DNA of 5,480 bases from Candidatus Bathyarchaeota archaeon (GCA_030613835.1 JAUWLH010000116.1:1-5480); one strand, 5' to 3'. Positions 1-4,990 are shown, numbered from the stretch's first letter. Notes: generated by a model from the sequence alone, not told the origin. Translations and numbers: made by a program.

Positions 1-10
1 CATAGATTAT

Positions 11-17
11 TTTATAC
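11..17 (+). promoter_or_regulatory. TATA-box candidate for the DUF1059 gene
   Basis: The A/T-rich element TTTATAC resembles an archaeal TATA box. Its centre predicts transcription starting near position 39–40, giving a leader of about 17 nt that still contains the AGGAG ribosome binding site at 43–47. Spacing follows the usual archaeal rule of about 26 bp; the start itself is inferred. Confidence 0.5.
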
Positions 18-42
18 ACTGTTAGCTACCAGTAAACTACAC

Positions 43-47
43 AGGAG
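43..47 (+). promoter_or_regulatory. Shine-Dalgarno site that decides the start of the DUF1059 gene
   Basis: AGGAG lies 9 nt before the ATG at 57 but only 3 nt before the in-frame GTG at 51. The normal spacing favours the ATG. Another ATG at 49 is followed at once by TGA and cannot be used. Confidence 0.6.
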
Positions 48-56
48 AATGTGAAA

Positions 57-236
57 ATGATTTCATATGCTTGTAAAGATTTAGGCGTAGACTGTGATTG
101 GTCTGCGTCAGCCGAAACCGAGGAAGAACTGTGGAGTAAGATTCGTGTACACGCTATTGAGGCACATAATGAGAAACCTGATGAATACGACGCTGAGACT
201 ATAGCTTTGGTTGAAGGCGCATTCAAACACTCCTAA
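57..236 (+). CDS. DUF1059 family small protein
   Basis: A 59-residue soluble protein of unknown biochemical role. It fits the DUF1059 pattern: a short N-terminal strand leading to C6, then CDW (C13–W15), a TEEEL segment (21–25) and a helix with two histidines (H32, H37). The family is known only as small conserved proteins in bacteria and archaea; the paired Cys and His residues could suggest metal binding, which is inference. I chose the ATG at 57 over the GTG at 51 because the AGGAG is 9 nt away and because C6 then sits where I recall it in family members. The gene looks monocistronic: it has its own TATA box and is followed by a T-run before an oppositely oriented tRNA. GC is about 44% by hand count, lower than the neighbouring genes, so recent acquisition is possible but unproven. 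Confidence 0.75.
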   Translation: MISYACKDLGVDCDWSASAETEEELWSKIRVHAIEAHNEKPDEYDAETIALVEGAFKHS

Positions 237-246
237 CCTTATTTCA

Positions 247-253
247 TTTTTTT
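247..253 (+). terminator. Poly-T termination tract after the DUF1059 gene
   Basis: Seven consecutive T residues on the coding strand begin 11 nt after the stop codon. Archaeal RNA polymerase terminates at such U-runs without needing a hairpin. The next gene on this strand is more than 220 bp away, which fits a transcript ending here. Confidence 0.55.
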
Positions 254-288
254 ATCGATGGTTTTATCCTCACATCCCATTACTGTTA

Positions 289-301
289 CTTTTAGTAAAA
301 G
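289..301. repeat. Short inverted repeat at the 3' end of the tRNA gene
   Basis: CTTTTA and TAAAAG form a perfect 6-bp inverted repeat around a single G. It lies just beyond the tRNA 3' end on the minus strand, where it reads as a TTTT tract immediately after CCACC, so it probably serves as the tRNA terminator. A chance A/T palindrome cannot be excluded. Confidence 0.4.
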
Positions 302-302
302 G

Positions 303-380
303 TGGCGGGTCTGGTGGGATTCGAACCCACGGCCAATGGCTTAAGAGGCCACCGCTCTGGCCTTGCTGAGCTACAGACCC
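303..380 (-). tRNA. tRNA-Lys (anticodon CUU), CCA encoded
   Basis: The minus strand folds into a complete cloverleaf. The acceptor stem is a perfect 7 bp (374–380 with 307–313). The D stem is GCTC/GAGC (368–371 with 354–357), with a 10-nt loop containing GG. The anticodon stem is 348–352 with 336–340, with one G·U pair at its outer end. The anticodon loop CTCTTAA (341–347) places CTT at 343–345, decoding the lysine codon AAG. The variable loop is 5 nt, and the T arm is a perfect 5 bp with loop TTCGAAT. The discriminator is G (306) and CCA is encoded at 303–305. No intron is present: the anticodon loop is a normal 7 nt. It stands alone between two oppositely oriented genes. Confidence 0.97.
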
Positions 381-409
381 GTACGCTCTACTCCATATTG
401 CAAACCTTG

Positions 410-416
410 TTAAAAA
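410..416 (-). promoter_or_regulatory. TATA-box candidate for the tRNA-Lys gene
   Basis: On the minus strand this reads TTTTTAA. It is centred 33 bp before the mature tRNA 5' end, so initiation would fall near 387 and leave a leader of about 7 nt for RNase P to remove. The placement is normal for an archaeal tRNA gene; no experimental support. Confidence 0.45.
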
Positions 417-436
417 TGTTTCACCGAGGTGAGACA
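417..436. repeat. Imperfect 20-bp palindrome between divergent promoters
   Basis: TGTTTCACC (417–425) and GGTGAGACA (428–436) are inverted repeats of 9 bp with one mismatch (a T·G position, 420/433) around a 2-nt centre. The element ends 4 bp before the gcvH TATA candidate and begins at the edge of the tRNA TATA candidate. That position would suit a dimeric transcription factor acting on gcvH. Operator function is inference. Confidence 0.45.
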
Positions 437-439
437 ACC

Positions 440-447
440 ATAAATAA
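440..447 (+). promoter_or_regulatory. TATA-box candidate for the gcvH-like gene
   Basis: ATAAATAA is a good archaeal TATA-like element. It predicts transcription starting near 469–470, only about 7 nt before the ATG at 477, so the mRNA would have almost no leader. An AGGT at 461–464 would then lie outside the transcript and is also rather far (12 nt) from the start codon. Confidence 0.5.
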
Positions 448-476
448 CAGCGTTTGATACAGGTTATGAGACAATT

Positions 477-905
477 ATGGTAAAGTTAGAGGGATTTGAT
501 TTCCCGGACGACATGTACTTCCACAAGGACCACATGTGGATCAGGGTTGAGGGGGACAAGGTGAGGACAGGTTACAACGCATGGGCCGCCGATGCCGCAG
601 GCAAGCTGGTTTCCATAAAGACCAGGCCCGCAGGGAAGAAGGTGAAGGCAGGAAAGACGCTGGGAAGCGTTGAGTCAGGAAAGTGGGTTGGGAGCCTCAA
701 GGTGCCCGTCTCGGGGACCATCGCGGAGATCAACCCGGCTTTGAAGGGCAACCCCAACATCATCAACGATTCTCCATATGATGATGGATGGGTTGCGCTC
801 ATCGAGCCCAGCGACCTTGACGCAGACCTAGCCCCGCTCATAAAGGGGGATGACTCTGCTGCCCTTGAGGCTTGGTTAAAGGAAGAGAAAGCCAAGACCG
901 AGTAA
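477..905 (+). CDS. gcvH: Glycine cleavage H protein-like lipoyl carrier protein
   Basis: A 142-residue protein matching the GcvH fold and length. After the N-terminal HKDHMWIRVEGD (16–27) comes VESGKWVGSLKVPVSG (65–80). Here K69 aligns with the lysine that carries lipoate in H proteins, and PVSG keeps its usual spacing. The C-terminal part has NPNIINDSPYDDGW (92–105) and an IEPSD end to the core, also typical. In glycine cleavage the lipoyl arm carries the aminomethyl group between the P, T and L proteins in the cytoplasm. The lysine context is GKWVG instead of the common VKAAS, and no gcvT, gcvP or lipoate ligase gene is nearby. It could therefore be an alternative lipoate-binding carrier, such as the LbpA type used with sulfur-oxidising Hdr-like complexes. 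Family is confident; exact role is not. Confidence 0.88.
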   Translation: MVKLEGFDFPDDMYFHKDHMWIRVEGDKVRTGYNAWAADAAGKLVSIKTRPAGKKVKAGKTLGSVESGKWVGSLKVPVSGTIAEINPALKGNPNIINDSPYDDGWVALIEPSDLDADLAPLIKGDDSAALEAWLKEEKAKTE

Positions 906-930
906 CCGGGGCTCATTTTATCCACCCCGG
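906..930. repeat. GC-rich inverted repeat between gcvH and the prenyltransferase gene
   Basis: CCGGGG (906–911), immediately after the gcvH stop codon, is repeated inverted as CCCCGG (925–930) with 13 nt between. In RNA this would form a 6-bp GC stem closing a loop that contains the TTTTAT element. It may help end the gcvH transcript, or control access to the ubiA promoter. Neither is proven. Confidence 0.4.
916..921 (+). promoter_or_regulatory. Weak TATA-box candidate for the prenyltransferase gene
   Basis: TTTTAT is centred about 27 bp before the ATG at 946. That spacing would place transcription initiation at the start codon itself, giving a leaderless mRNA. No Shine-Dalgarno sequence is visible between 931 and 945, which agrees. 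Alternatively the gene is read through from gcvH, 40 bp upstream. Confidence 0.35.
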
Positions 931-945
931 ATATACTCTAGATAC

Positions 946-1845
946 ATGTCCCGCCCAGTTCTTAGAGATCAACTCTGGGGAATCGTGAGGATGGCTCGTC
1001 CACTCATCCTTCTATCTACTTTTTCCAGCTGGTTCCTCGGGGTGGCCATCGCTTACGGGTCTGGGTACGCGTTCAGTTGGATCTCTTTCGCTTCTGGGTT
1101 GATTGTGCTGCTACTGGTCTCCTCATCCATCCACCTTGTGAACGAGTATGCTGACTACGAGACCGATGCTCTAACAAGAAGAACGGCGTACAGTGGAGGT
1201 AGTGGTGTCCTCCCTTCGGGGCTTGTCCCAAGGATCTGGGCAATGAACGTGGCTATCATTTTGGCGGTCTCAGGTTTACTTTTTCAGGGCGCAGCAATCT
1301 TGGTTGGCCTCCATCCACCTGAGGCGCTGGTTATCGCGCTTGTGGGTACGGCAGGGGGCTGGGTCTATTCACTCCCACCTAGGCTCGCGTGGAGGGGGCT
1401 CGGCGAAATTTGGAACACGCTTATGGGGGCCTGGCTTCTGCCGTATTTCGGCTTCGTCCAGTTGAGCCGCTCGTTAGCACCTTGGGTTCTGGTGGCGATC
1501 CTACCCGTTACGTTCTTTGCGTTCAACAACCTCCTCGCCATTACATGGCCCGATAGGGAAGCCGATGCCGTTGTGGGAAAAAACACCCTTGCAACGAGGC
1601 TCAAACCAAGGACCCTGAAGGCCCTCCATGGCAGCTGCATCCTACTCAGCTTTGCCGGGCTCACGTTGAGTGGGCTTCCTCCCCTCGTTGTGAGATCGAG
1701 CCTCATCGCCTACCCAGTCATGGCGCTTGGGTGGTACACCTATACAAGAAGAGAGGTATCGAAGAGTACTATCTGGGCGTTGTACCTACTCATCGTTGCC
1801 CAGACTCTTGCTTGGTTTTACCTCGGTATAAGAGGCATCGTATAA
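946..1845 (+). CDS. UbiA-family prenyltransferase, MenA-like
   Basis: A 299-residue integral membrane protein with about eight or nine hydrophobic segments. It shows both Asp-rich motifs of UbiA enzymes: NEYADYETD (66–74) in the first cytosolic loop and DREAD (203–207) in the second, followed by VGKNTLATRL. These bind the Mg2+–polyprenyl diphosphate. YSLPP (141–145) and RGLGE (150–154) are also typical, and the second motif with NN before it and GKxTLA after it is closest to MenA (1,4-dihydroxy-2-naphthoate prenyltransferase). The likely reaction is prenylation of an aromatic or quinone precursor at the membrane. No other menaquinone gene is in the window, so the acceptor is unknown; related UbiA enzymes make archaeal lipids or other quinones. 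The ATG start gives a short basic N terminus before the first membrane segment, as usual. It may be translated from a leaderless mRNA. Confidence 0.88.
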   Translation: MSRPVLRDQLWGIVRMARPLILLSTFSSWFLGVAIAYGSGYAFSWISFASGLIVLLLVSSSIHLVNEYADYETDALTRRTAYSGGSGVLPSGLVPRIWAMNVAIILAVSGLLFQGAAILVGLHPPEALVIALVGTAGGWVYSLPPRLAWRGLGEIWNTLMGAWLLPYFGFVQLSRSLAPWVLVAILPVTFFAFNNLLAITWPDREADAVVGKNTLATRLKPRTLKALHGSCILLSFAGLTLSGLPPLVVRSSLIAYPVMALGWYTYTRREVSKSTIWALYLLIVAQTLAWFYLGIRGIV

Positions 1846-1848
1846 ATT
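1841..1848 (+). promoter_or_regulatory. TATA-box candidate overlapping the prenyltransferase stop codon
   Basis: TATAAATT contains the TAA stop of the preceding gene (1843–1845). Its centre lies about 25 bp before the GTG at 1870, so transcription would begin at or next to the start codon, giving a leaderless mRNA. No ribosome binding site is visible in 1849–1869, which supports this reading. Confidence 0.55.
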
Positions 1849-1869
1849 AGCCAACCCCTTTGATCAAAT

Positions 1870-2238
1870 GTGAACAAATCTTTACTCTTCGTGTATAACG
1901 CCGACAGCGGCTTCCTAAACGCAATCAAGGATGGCATTGAGAAGATAACAGACCCCAAAGGGTACGGATGCAGGCTCTGCGGTTTGACTTACGGTGTGGC
2001 CACAATGAAGAGCAGCTGGAGGCGGTTCCTCAACGACCTGCCAATCGAATCCAAGTTCCTCCACAGGGACGAGCACAGGAGGATACACGGCGACGATACT
2101 CCCCTACCAGCCACCTTCATCGAGGAGGATGAAGAGTTGATACTCATCATAAGCAGCGTCGAGTATGGTGAGCTAACAACCCTCAAAGGGTTAGAGACGT
2201 TAATTAAAATCCGGCTCAGGGAACATGGTATAATCTAG
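1870..2238 (+). CDS. Conserved protein of unknown function (FVYNADSG/CxxC family)
   Basis: A 122-residue soluble protein. I recognise it as a type of small conserved protein seen in many bacteria and some archaea, but no function is established that I can name. Shared features are LLFVYNADSG (5–14), a CRLCGLTYG motif with a CxxC pair (C34, C37), W50 followed by a basic stretch, FLHRDEHR (63–70), and a LPATF segment (79–83) before an ILIISS strand (91–96). The pattern suggests a small alpha/beta fold; the CxxC could bind metal or be redox-active, which is inference. The start is GTG at 1870: the overlapping ATG at 1868 runs straight into TGA. It is convergent with rpl18e, 44 bp away, and probably transcribed from its own promoter. 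Confidence 0.72.
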   Translation: MNKSLLFVYNADSGFLNAIKDGIEKITDPKGYGCRLCGLTYGVATMKSSWRRFLNDLPIESKFLHRDEHRRIHGDDTPLPATFIEEDEELILIISSVEYGELTTLKGLETLIKIRLREHGII

Positions 2239-2282
2239 CGTATTACGGTTGATATTAGTAGAAATGGTATTAGAAAGGGGAA

Positions 2283-2630
2283 TTATTTCATGATCTTGAT
2301 CTTGCTGGGCTCAACACCCGACTCAACAAGCTCCACAAGCGTCATGTACTCGCCTTTAGCCGCCATGATCTTCTCGACGGCTCCCGCGCTGAACGAGGCA
2401 GCCGCGATCTTGACTGGCTTGGAGAGGTTGCCCGCCGCCAGCACCTTGCCAGGGACCGCTACGTACTCGCCCTCCTCGGTGTGCCTGTCAATCCTGCTAA
2501 GGTTGATTGAGGCACGGTTCCGCTTGGACTTGTCCAAATCCTCGGCCAGGGCCTTCCAGATGGCCTTGCCCGACGCCTTTGAGGCTTTCTTCAATGTCGT
2601 AATCGTGTCAATAAGTGTCTGATTTTTCAT
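2283..2630 (-). CDS. rpl18e: 50S ribosomal protein L18e (eL18)
   Basis: A 115-residue protein matching archaeal L18e along its whole length. It has KASGKAIWKALAEDLDKSKRNRASINLSRI (17–46), then VAVPGKVLAAGNLSKPVKIAAASFS, the highly conserved core of the family, and the expected C-terminal segment. It belongs to the large ribosomal subunit and has no bacterial counterpart of this type. The ATG overlaps the rpoD stop codon by one base (TAATG). A Shine-Dalgarno AGGAG at 2641–2645, inside rpoD, lies 10 nt from the start, so translation of the two genes is probably coupled. It is the last gene of this operon in the window. The stop codon is followed on the minus strand by a pyrimidine-rich stretch (CCCCTTTCT), a weak terminator candidate. 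Confidence 0.96.
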   Translation of the reverse strand: MKNQTLIDTITTLKKASKASGKAIWKALAEDLDKSKRNRASINLSRIDRHTEEGEYVAVPGKVLAAGNLSKPVKIAAASFSAGAVEKIMAAKGEYMTLVELVESGVEPSKIKIMK

Positions 2631-3541
2631 TACTCTGTGTCTCCTGTGGTTCCTACTTCCTCTTCATCGCTGTCCTCGGAGCCATCGCTGTACAGCTTGC
2701 GCTCTTCCGGCCTTGTGAAATCAAAGTCGCTTATCGGGCTATGCAAATCGTCTGCGTCAATCTTATCGGTCAGCTCACCCAGCCGCTTCTTGAGGATCTT
2801 GACCGCCTCGGTCACGATCCTTTTTGGCGTGAGTGCCCCGTTGCTCTCGACGGTGAACAGGAACTCGTCTGGGACAAGGTTCCCCATGATGGCGTCCCTT
2901 GGGATTAGCTCCCTGCACCTCTTGCATGACTCGAATTTTTGAATGTCTATTACCTTGACTTTGTCGCCCACCATCTCTGCGGCATCGCCGCAGTCCATGA
3001 TGCACTCCTCGACCTTGGCTTTGTCTTCAACTGGAACCAGTGATACGTTCTGGTACACGCACATGCTGACCGGGCTCCACTTTATATGGGTCTTGCCCTG
3101 GCCCAGCTGGGCGTATGCCTCGAACTTGATTGCCTGTTTTGGCGCTAGCTTGGCCAGAGGTATCGTGGTGCTCGCTGGAGCGGTATCGGGGTCATCGGGC
3201 ACTAGGTCGCCGCTGTATACGGTGATGATGTCCTCGTCCGCCTTGATGTCCATGGTTAGGACGGCCCTGCAGTTGGGGCATCCCAGCTCGGCGTTGCAAT
3301 CACAGTCCTCCGGTAAAACGTATTTGTCAAGGTCTGTTGTGAGAGGTGTGAGCCCTAGCCTGTTGGCCAGGACCTCGTCGGCTACTAGGGATGAGTTATC
3401 GAAGTAGAAGATATCCTCGATGGTCATGATGGGAACCTCTGCTACCATGGTCCTTCTCAGCGTATTAGCGAAGGCATTGTTTATGCCAGAGACGATGAAC
3501 CTAATGGTGTCTTCGGTCAGGCTGATTACGGTTGTCTTCAA
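2630..3541 (-). CDS. rpoD: DNA-directed RNA polymerase subunit D (Rpo3)
   Basis: A 303-residue homologue of bacterial alpha N-terminal domain and eukaryotic RPB3/AC40, which pairs with subunit L to nucleate polymerase assembly. The dimerisation core is clear: GINNAFANTLRRTMVAEVPIMTIE (19–42). A zinc-type cysteine loop follows (C80, C82, C88, C91). The extra domain of archaeal D subunits, around 160–225, keeps C180, C184, C206 and C209. The third and fourth cysteines of the ferredoxin pattern CxxCxxCxxxC are missing after C209. The protein ends in an unusual acidic tail (286–303). The start is TTG at 3539–3541: it matches the family N terminus, the next methionine is residue 32, and a G-rich stretch GGGTGGGG sits 5 nt upstream. 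It lies 17 nt after rps11 and overlaps rpl18e by one base. Confidence 0.96.
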   Translation of the reverse strand: MKTTVISLTEDTIRFIVSGINNAFANTLRRTMVAEVPIMTIEDIFYFDNSSLVADEVLANRLGLTPLTTDLDKYVLPEDCDCNAELGCPNCRAVLTMDIKADEDIITVYSGDLVPDDPDTAPASTTIPLAKLAPKQAIKFEAYAQLGQGKTHIKWSPVSMCVYQNVSLVPVEDKAKVEECIMDCGDAAEMVGDKVKVIDIQKFESCKRCRELIPRDAIMGNLVPDEFLFTVESNGALTPKRIVTEAVKILKKRLGELTDKIDADDLHSPISDFDFTRPEERKLYSDGSEDSDEEEVGTTGDTE

Positions 3542-3558
3542 GGTTACCCCACCCGTGC

Positions 3559-3951
3559 TTAGGGTCTCCTTCCTCTACGTCCACCTGGCTTACGTGTGCC
3601 ATCGTGGGGAATTGGTGTTGTCTCCTCAATCCTACCGATCCTGAAACCGCTACGCGCCAGTATCCTGATGGCTGACTGTGCACCCGGTCCAGGTGTCTTG
3701 CTTCCAGTTCCGCCAGGAGCCCTGACCTTGATGTGGATCGCGTTGACGCCTTTGTCCCGGGCCACGTTGGCGATCTGCTGTGCCGCCTTCATGGCAGCGA
3801 AGGGGCTCGGCTTGAGCCTGTCGGCTTTGACGAACATGCCGCCGCTTGCGATGCCGAGGGTCTCGGCTCCCGTCAGGTCGGTCATGTGGATGATTGTGTT
3901 GTTGAAGCTACTGTATATGTGGACAATCGCCCATCTTTCACTTTCACTCAA
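3559..3951 (-). CDS. rps11: 30S ribosomal protein S11 (uS11)
   Basis: A 130-residue archaeal S11. The N terminus WAIVHIYSSFNNTIIHMTDLTGAET (7–31), the SGGMFVKADR segment (37–46), APGGTGSKTPGPGAQSAIRILARSGFRIGRIEE (78–110) and the basic end (PGGRRGRRP) are all family hallmarks. S11 binds 16S rRNA in the platform of the small subunit. The start codon is TTG at 3949–3951; GGAGG (3961–3965) lies 9 nt before it, an ideal Shine-Dalgarno site, and no upstream ATG or GTG fits. The start overlaps the end of rps4 by 8 nt (TTGAGTGA), so the ribosome binding site lies within rps4 and translation is likely coupled. Confidence 0.96.
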   Translation of the reverse strand: MSESERWAIVHIYSSFNNTIIHMTDLTGAETLGIASGGMFVKADRLKPSPFAAMKAAQQIANVARDKGVNAIHIKVRAPGGTGSKTPGPGAQSAIRILARSGFRIGRIEETTPIPHDGTRKPGGRRGRRP

Positions 3952-4513
3952 GTTTTCTTGCCTCCGTTGATGGCTCTGTTGTTATGGCTTCCTCAACCTC
4001 AAGCTCCCTCCTCAGTGGGTGGGCCGGGTTGTGGTATGGACTGCTAACAGCATAGTCCAGAGTCTCCTCGTCCACTATCTTGATCTGGTAGCTCGGGGAG
4101 GTCACCTTGCGTCCATTGATTGCGATGTGGCCATGTGTGATGAGCTGACGTGCCTGGTACAGGCTCCCTGCCAGTCCTCTCCTGAATATATATGTCTGGA
4201 GCCTCCTCTCAAGCAGGTCCTGAACGCTCAGTGTCAGGACGTCCTCTAGCCTTCCGTTCTCCATTACGAGTCCACGTTTGGCTAGTTTGTTGATTATCAG
4301 CTGCTGCCTGATGGCTTTCTCCTCTGCGTCCAAGCTCAGAAGTTCCCTCGCCCTGCCCCTCATGTGGGATAGCTCGGTGTGTGCCTTCCATAGCTCACGC
4401 TTGTTCCTTAGACCGTAGGCTCCGATGGTTCGAAGTTCCTCTAGGAGGGCGTCGCTGTCGTATGGACGCTTTGGGGTCTTGTAGGTCTTCTGTTTCTTCT
4501 TTGGGTCACCCAT
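3944..4513 (-). CDS. rps4: 30S ribosomal protein S4 (uS4)
   Basis: A 189-residue archaeal/eukaryotic-type S4, one of the first proteins to bind 16S rRNA during small-subunit assembly. It begins MGDPKKKQKTYKTPKRP, followed by the conserved YGLRNKRELWK (33–43). The S4 RNA-binding domain covers roughly 104–150, with RRGLAGSLYQARQLITHGHIAINGRKV as its core. The final 20 or so residues are acidic and poorly conserved. The open frame extends upstream to 4600, inside rps13, but the ATG at 4511–4513 is the true start: it gives the family N terminus and has AGGTG (4521–4525) 7 nt before it. The spacer to rps13 is 10 nt, and the stop overlaps rps11. Confidence 0.96.
   Translation of the reverse strand: MGDPKKKQKTYKTPKRPYDSDALLEELRTIGAYGLRNKRELWKAHTELSHMRGRARELLSLDAEEKAIRQQLIINKLAKRGLVMENGRLEDVLTLSVQDLLERRLQTYIFRRGLAGSLYQARQLITHGHIAINGRKVTSPSYQIKIVDEETLDYAVSSPYHNPAHPLRRELEVEEAITTEPSTEARKLE
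3961..3965 (-). promoter_or_regulatory. Shine-Dalgarno site for the TTG start of rps11
   Basis: On the minus strand this reads GGAGG and is 9 nt from the TTG start. It is the strongest ribosome binding site in the operon, and it lies within the last codons of rps4. Confidence 0.75.
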
Positions 4514-4523
4514 TACTTCACAC

Positions 4524-4982
4524 CTACCTTTGCTGTACCCGCTTCCTGCTGACTCCAACGCTCCTGCCTGTACGTCCAGTGGTCTTCGTCCTCTGTCCAC
4601 GTACCTTTAGGCCACGCGAGTGTCGCTCGCCTTTCCAGCTTCTTGTTTCCCTCATCAGCTCGATATCGCTCCGATTTCTAAGGTCTAGTTCGGATGCTAT
4701 CATATGCAGGTCGTCGCCCGTCATTGGGTCCTTACGCCTGTTCAGCATCCAGGTTGGTAAACCGATGCTCGCAGGATCGTCAATGGCCTTTTCCAGCTTC
4801 TTGACATCCGCGTCACCGATGTTACCGAGTCTCTCAGTCGCATCCAGGTCCAACTGCTTAACGATTGCTCGAGCGAGTCTGACGCCTACACCTTTAACGT
4901 CGGTGAGGGCGTAGGGCACCAGCTTTGTTCCGTCTATATTGGTGCCGTGGAGCCTGACAATGTAGTTGAATTCTCTTGACAT
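4524..4982 (-). CDS. rps13: 30S ribosomal protein S13 (uS13)
   Basis: A 152-residue archaeal S13, located in the head of the small subunit near the P-site tRNA. The N-terminal segment FNYIVRLHGTNIDGTKLVPYALTDVKGVGVRLA (5–37) contains the helix–two-turn–helix start. The basic C terminus with WKGERHSRGLKVRGQRTKTTGRTGR is the diagnostic S13 signature. The ATG at 4980–4982 is preceded by AGGAGATC (4991–4998), a good match to the 16S rRNA 3' end at 11-nt spacing. It is the first gene of the operon; upstream lie a leader, a TATA candidate and then the terminator of the DUF4097 gene. The stop TAG overlaps the ribosome binding site of rps4. Confidence 0.97.
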   Translation of the reverse strand: MSREFNYIVRLHGTNIDGTKLVPYALTDVKGVGVRLARAIVKQLDLDATERLGNIGDADVKKLEKAIDDPASIGLPTWMLNRRKDPMTGDDLHMIASELDLRNRSDIELMRETRSWKGERHSRGLKVRGQRTKTTGRTGRSVGVSRKRVQQR

Positions 4983-4990
4983 TATTATGA

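Noticed and set aside
51..56. GTG at 51 as the DUF1059 start
   Set aside because: It is only 3 nt from AGGAG, and the ATG at 57 gives normal spacing and the expected N-terminal length. It is not fully excluded.
341..347. Possible tRNA intron at the anticodon
   Set aside because: The loop is exactly 7 nt and the cloverleaf closes without any insertion.
1365..1706. Minus-strand open frame inside the prenyltransferase gene
   Set aside because: The plus-strand frame carries all UbiA motifs; the antisense translation shows none of any family.
2943..3407. 154-codon plus-strand open frame antisense to rpoD
   Set aside because: It is the reverse of a well-conserved gene; its protein is low-complexity Ser/Leu-rich with no recognisable domain.
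3596..4047. Plus-strand open frames antisense to rps11
   Set aside because: Shadows of rps11 and the end of rps4; no conserved motif and no start signal.
4514..4600. Extension of rps4 upstream to an ATG at 4600
   Set aside because: These codons lie inside rps13, give a sequence unlike any S4 N terminus, and the ATG at 4513 has its own Shine-Dalgarno site and the family N terminus.
4381..4914. 177-codon plus-strand open frame antisense to rps13 and rps4
   Set aside because: Long only because the conserved genes opposite avoid certain codons; the Arg/Ser/Leu-rich translation matches no family and has no ribosome binding site.
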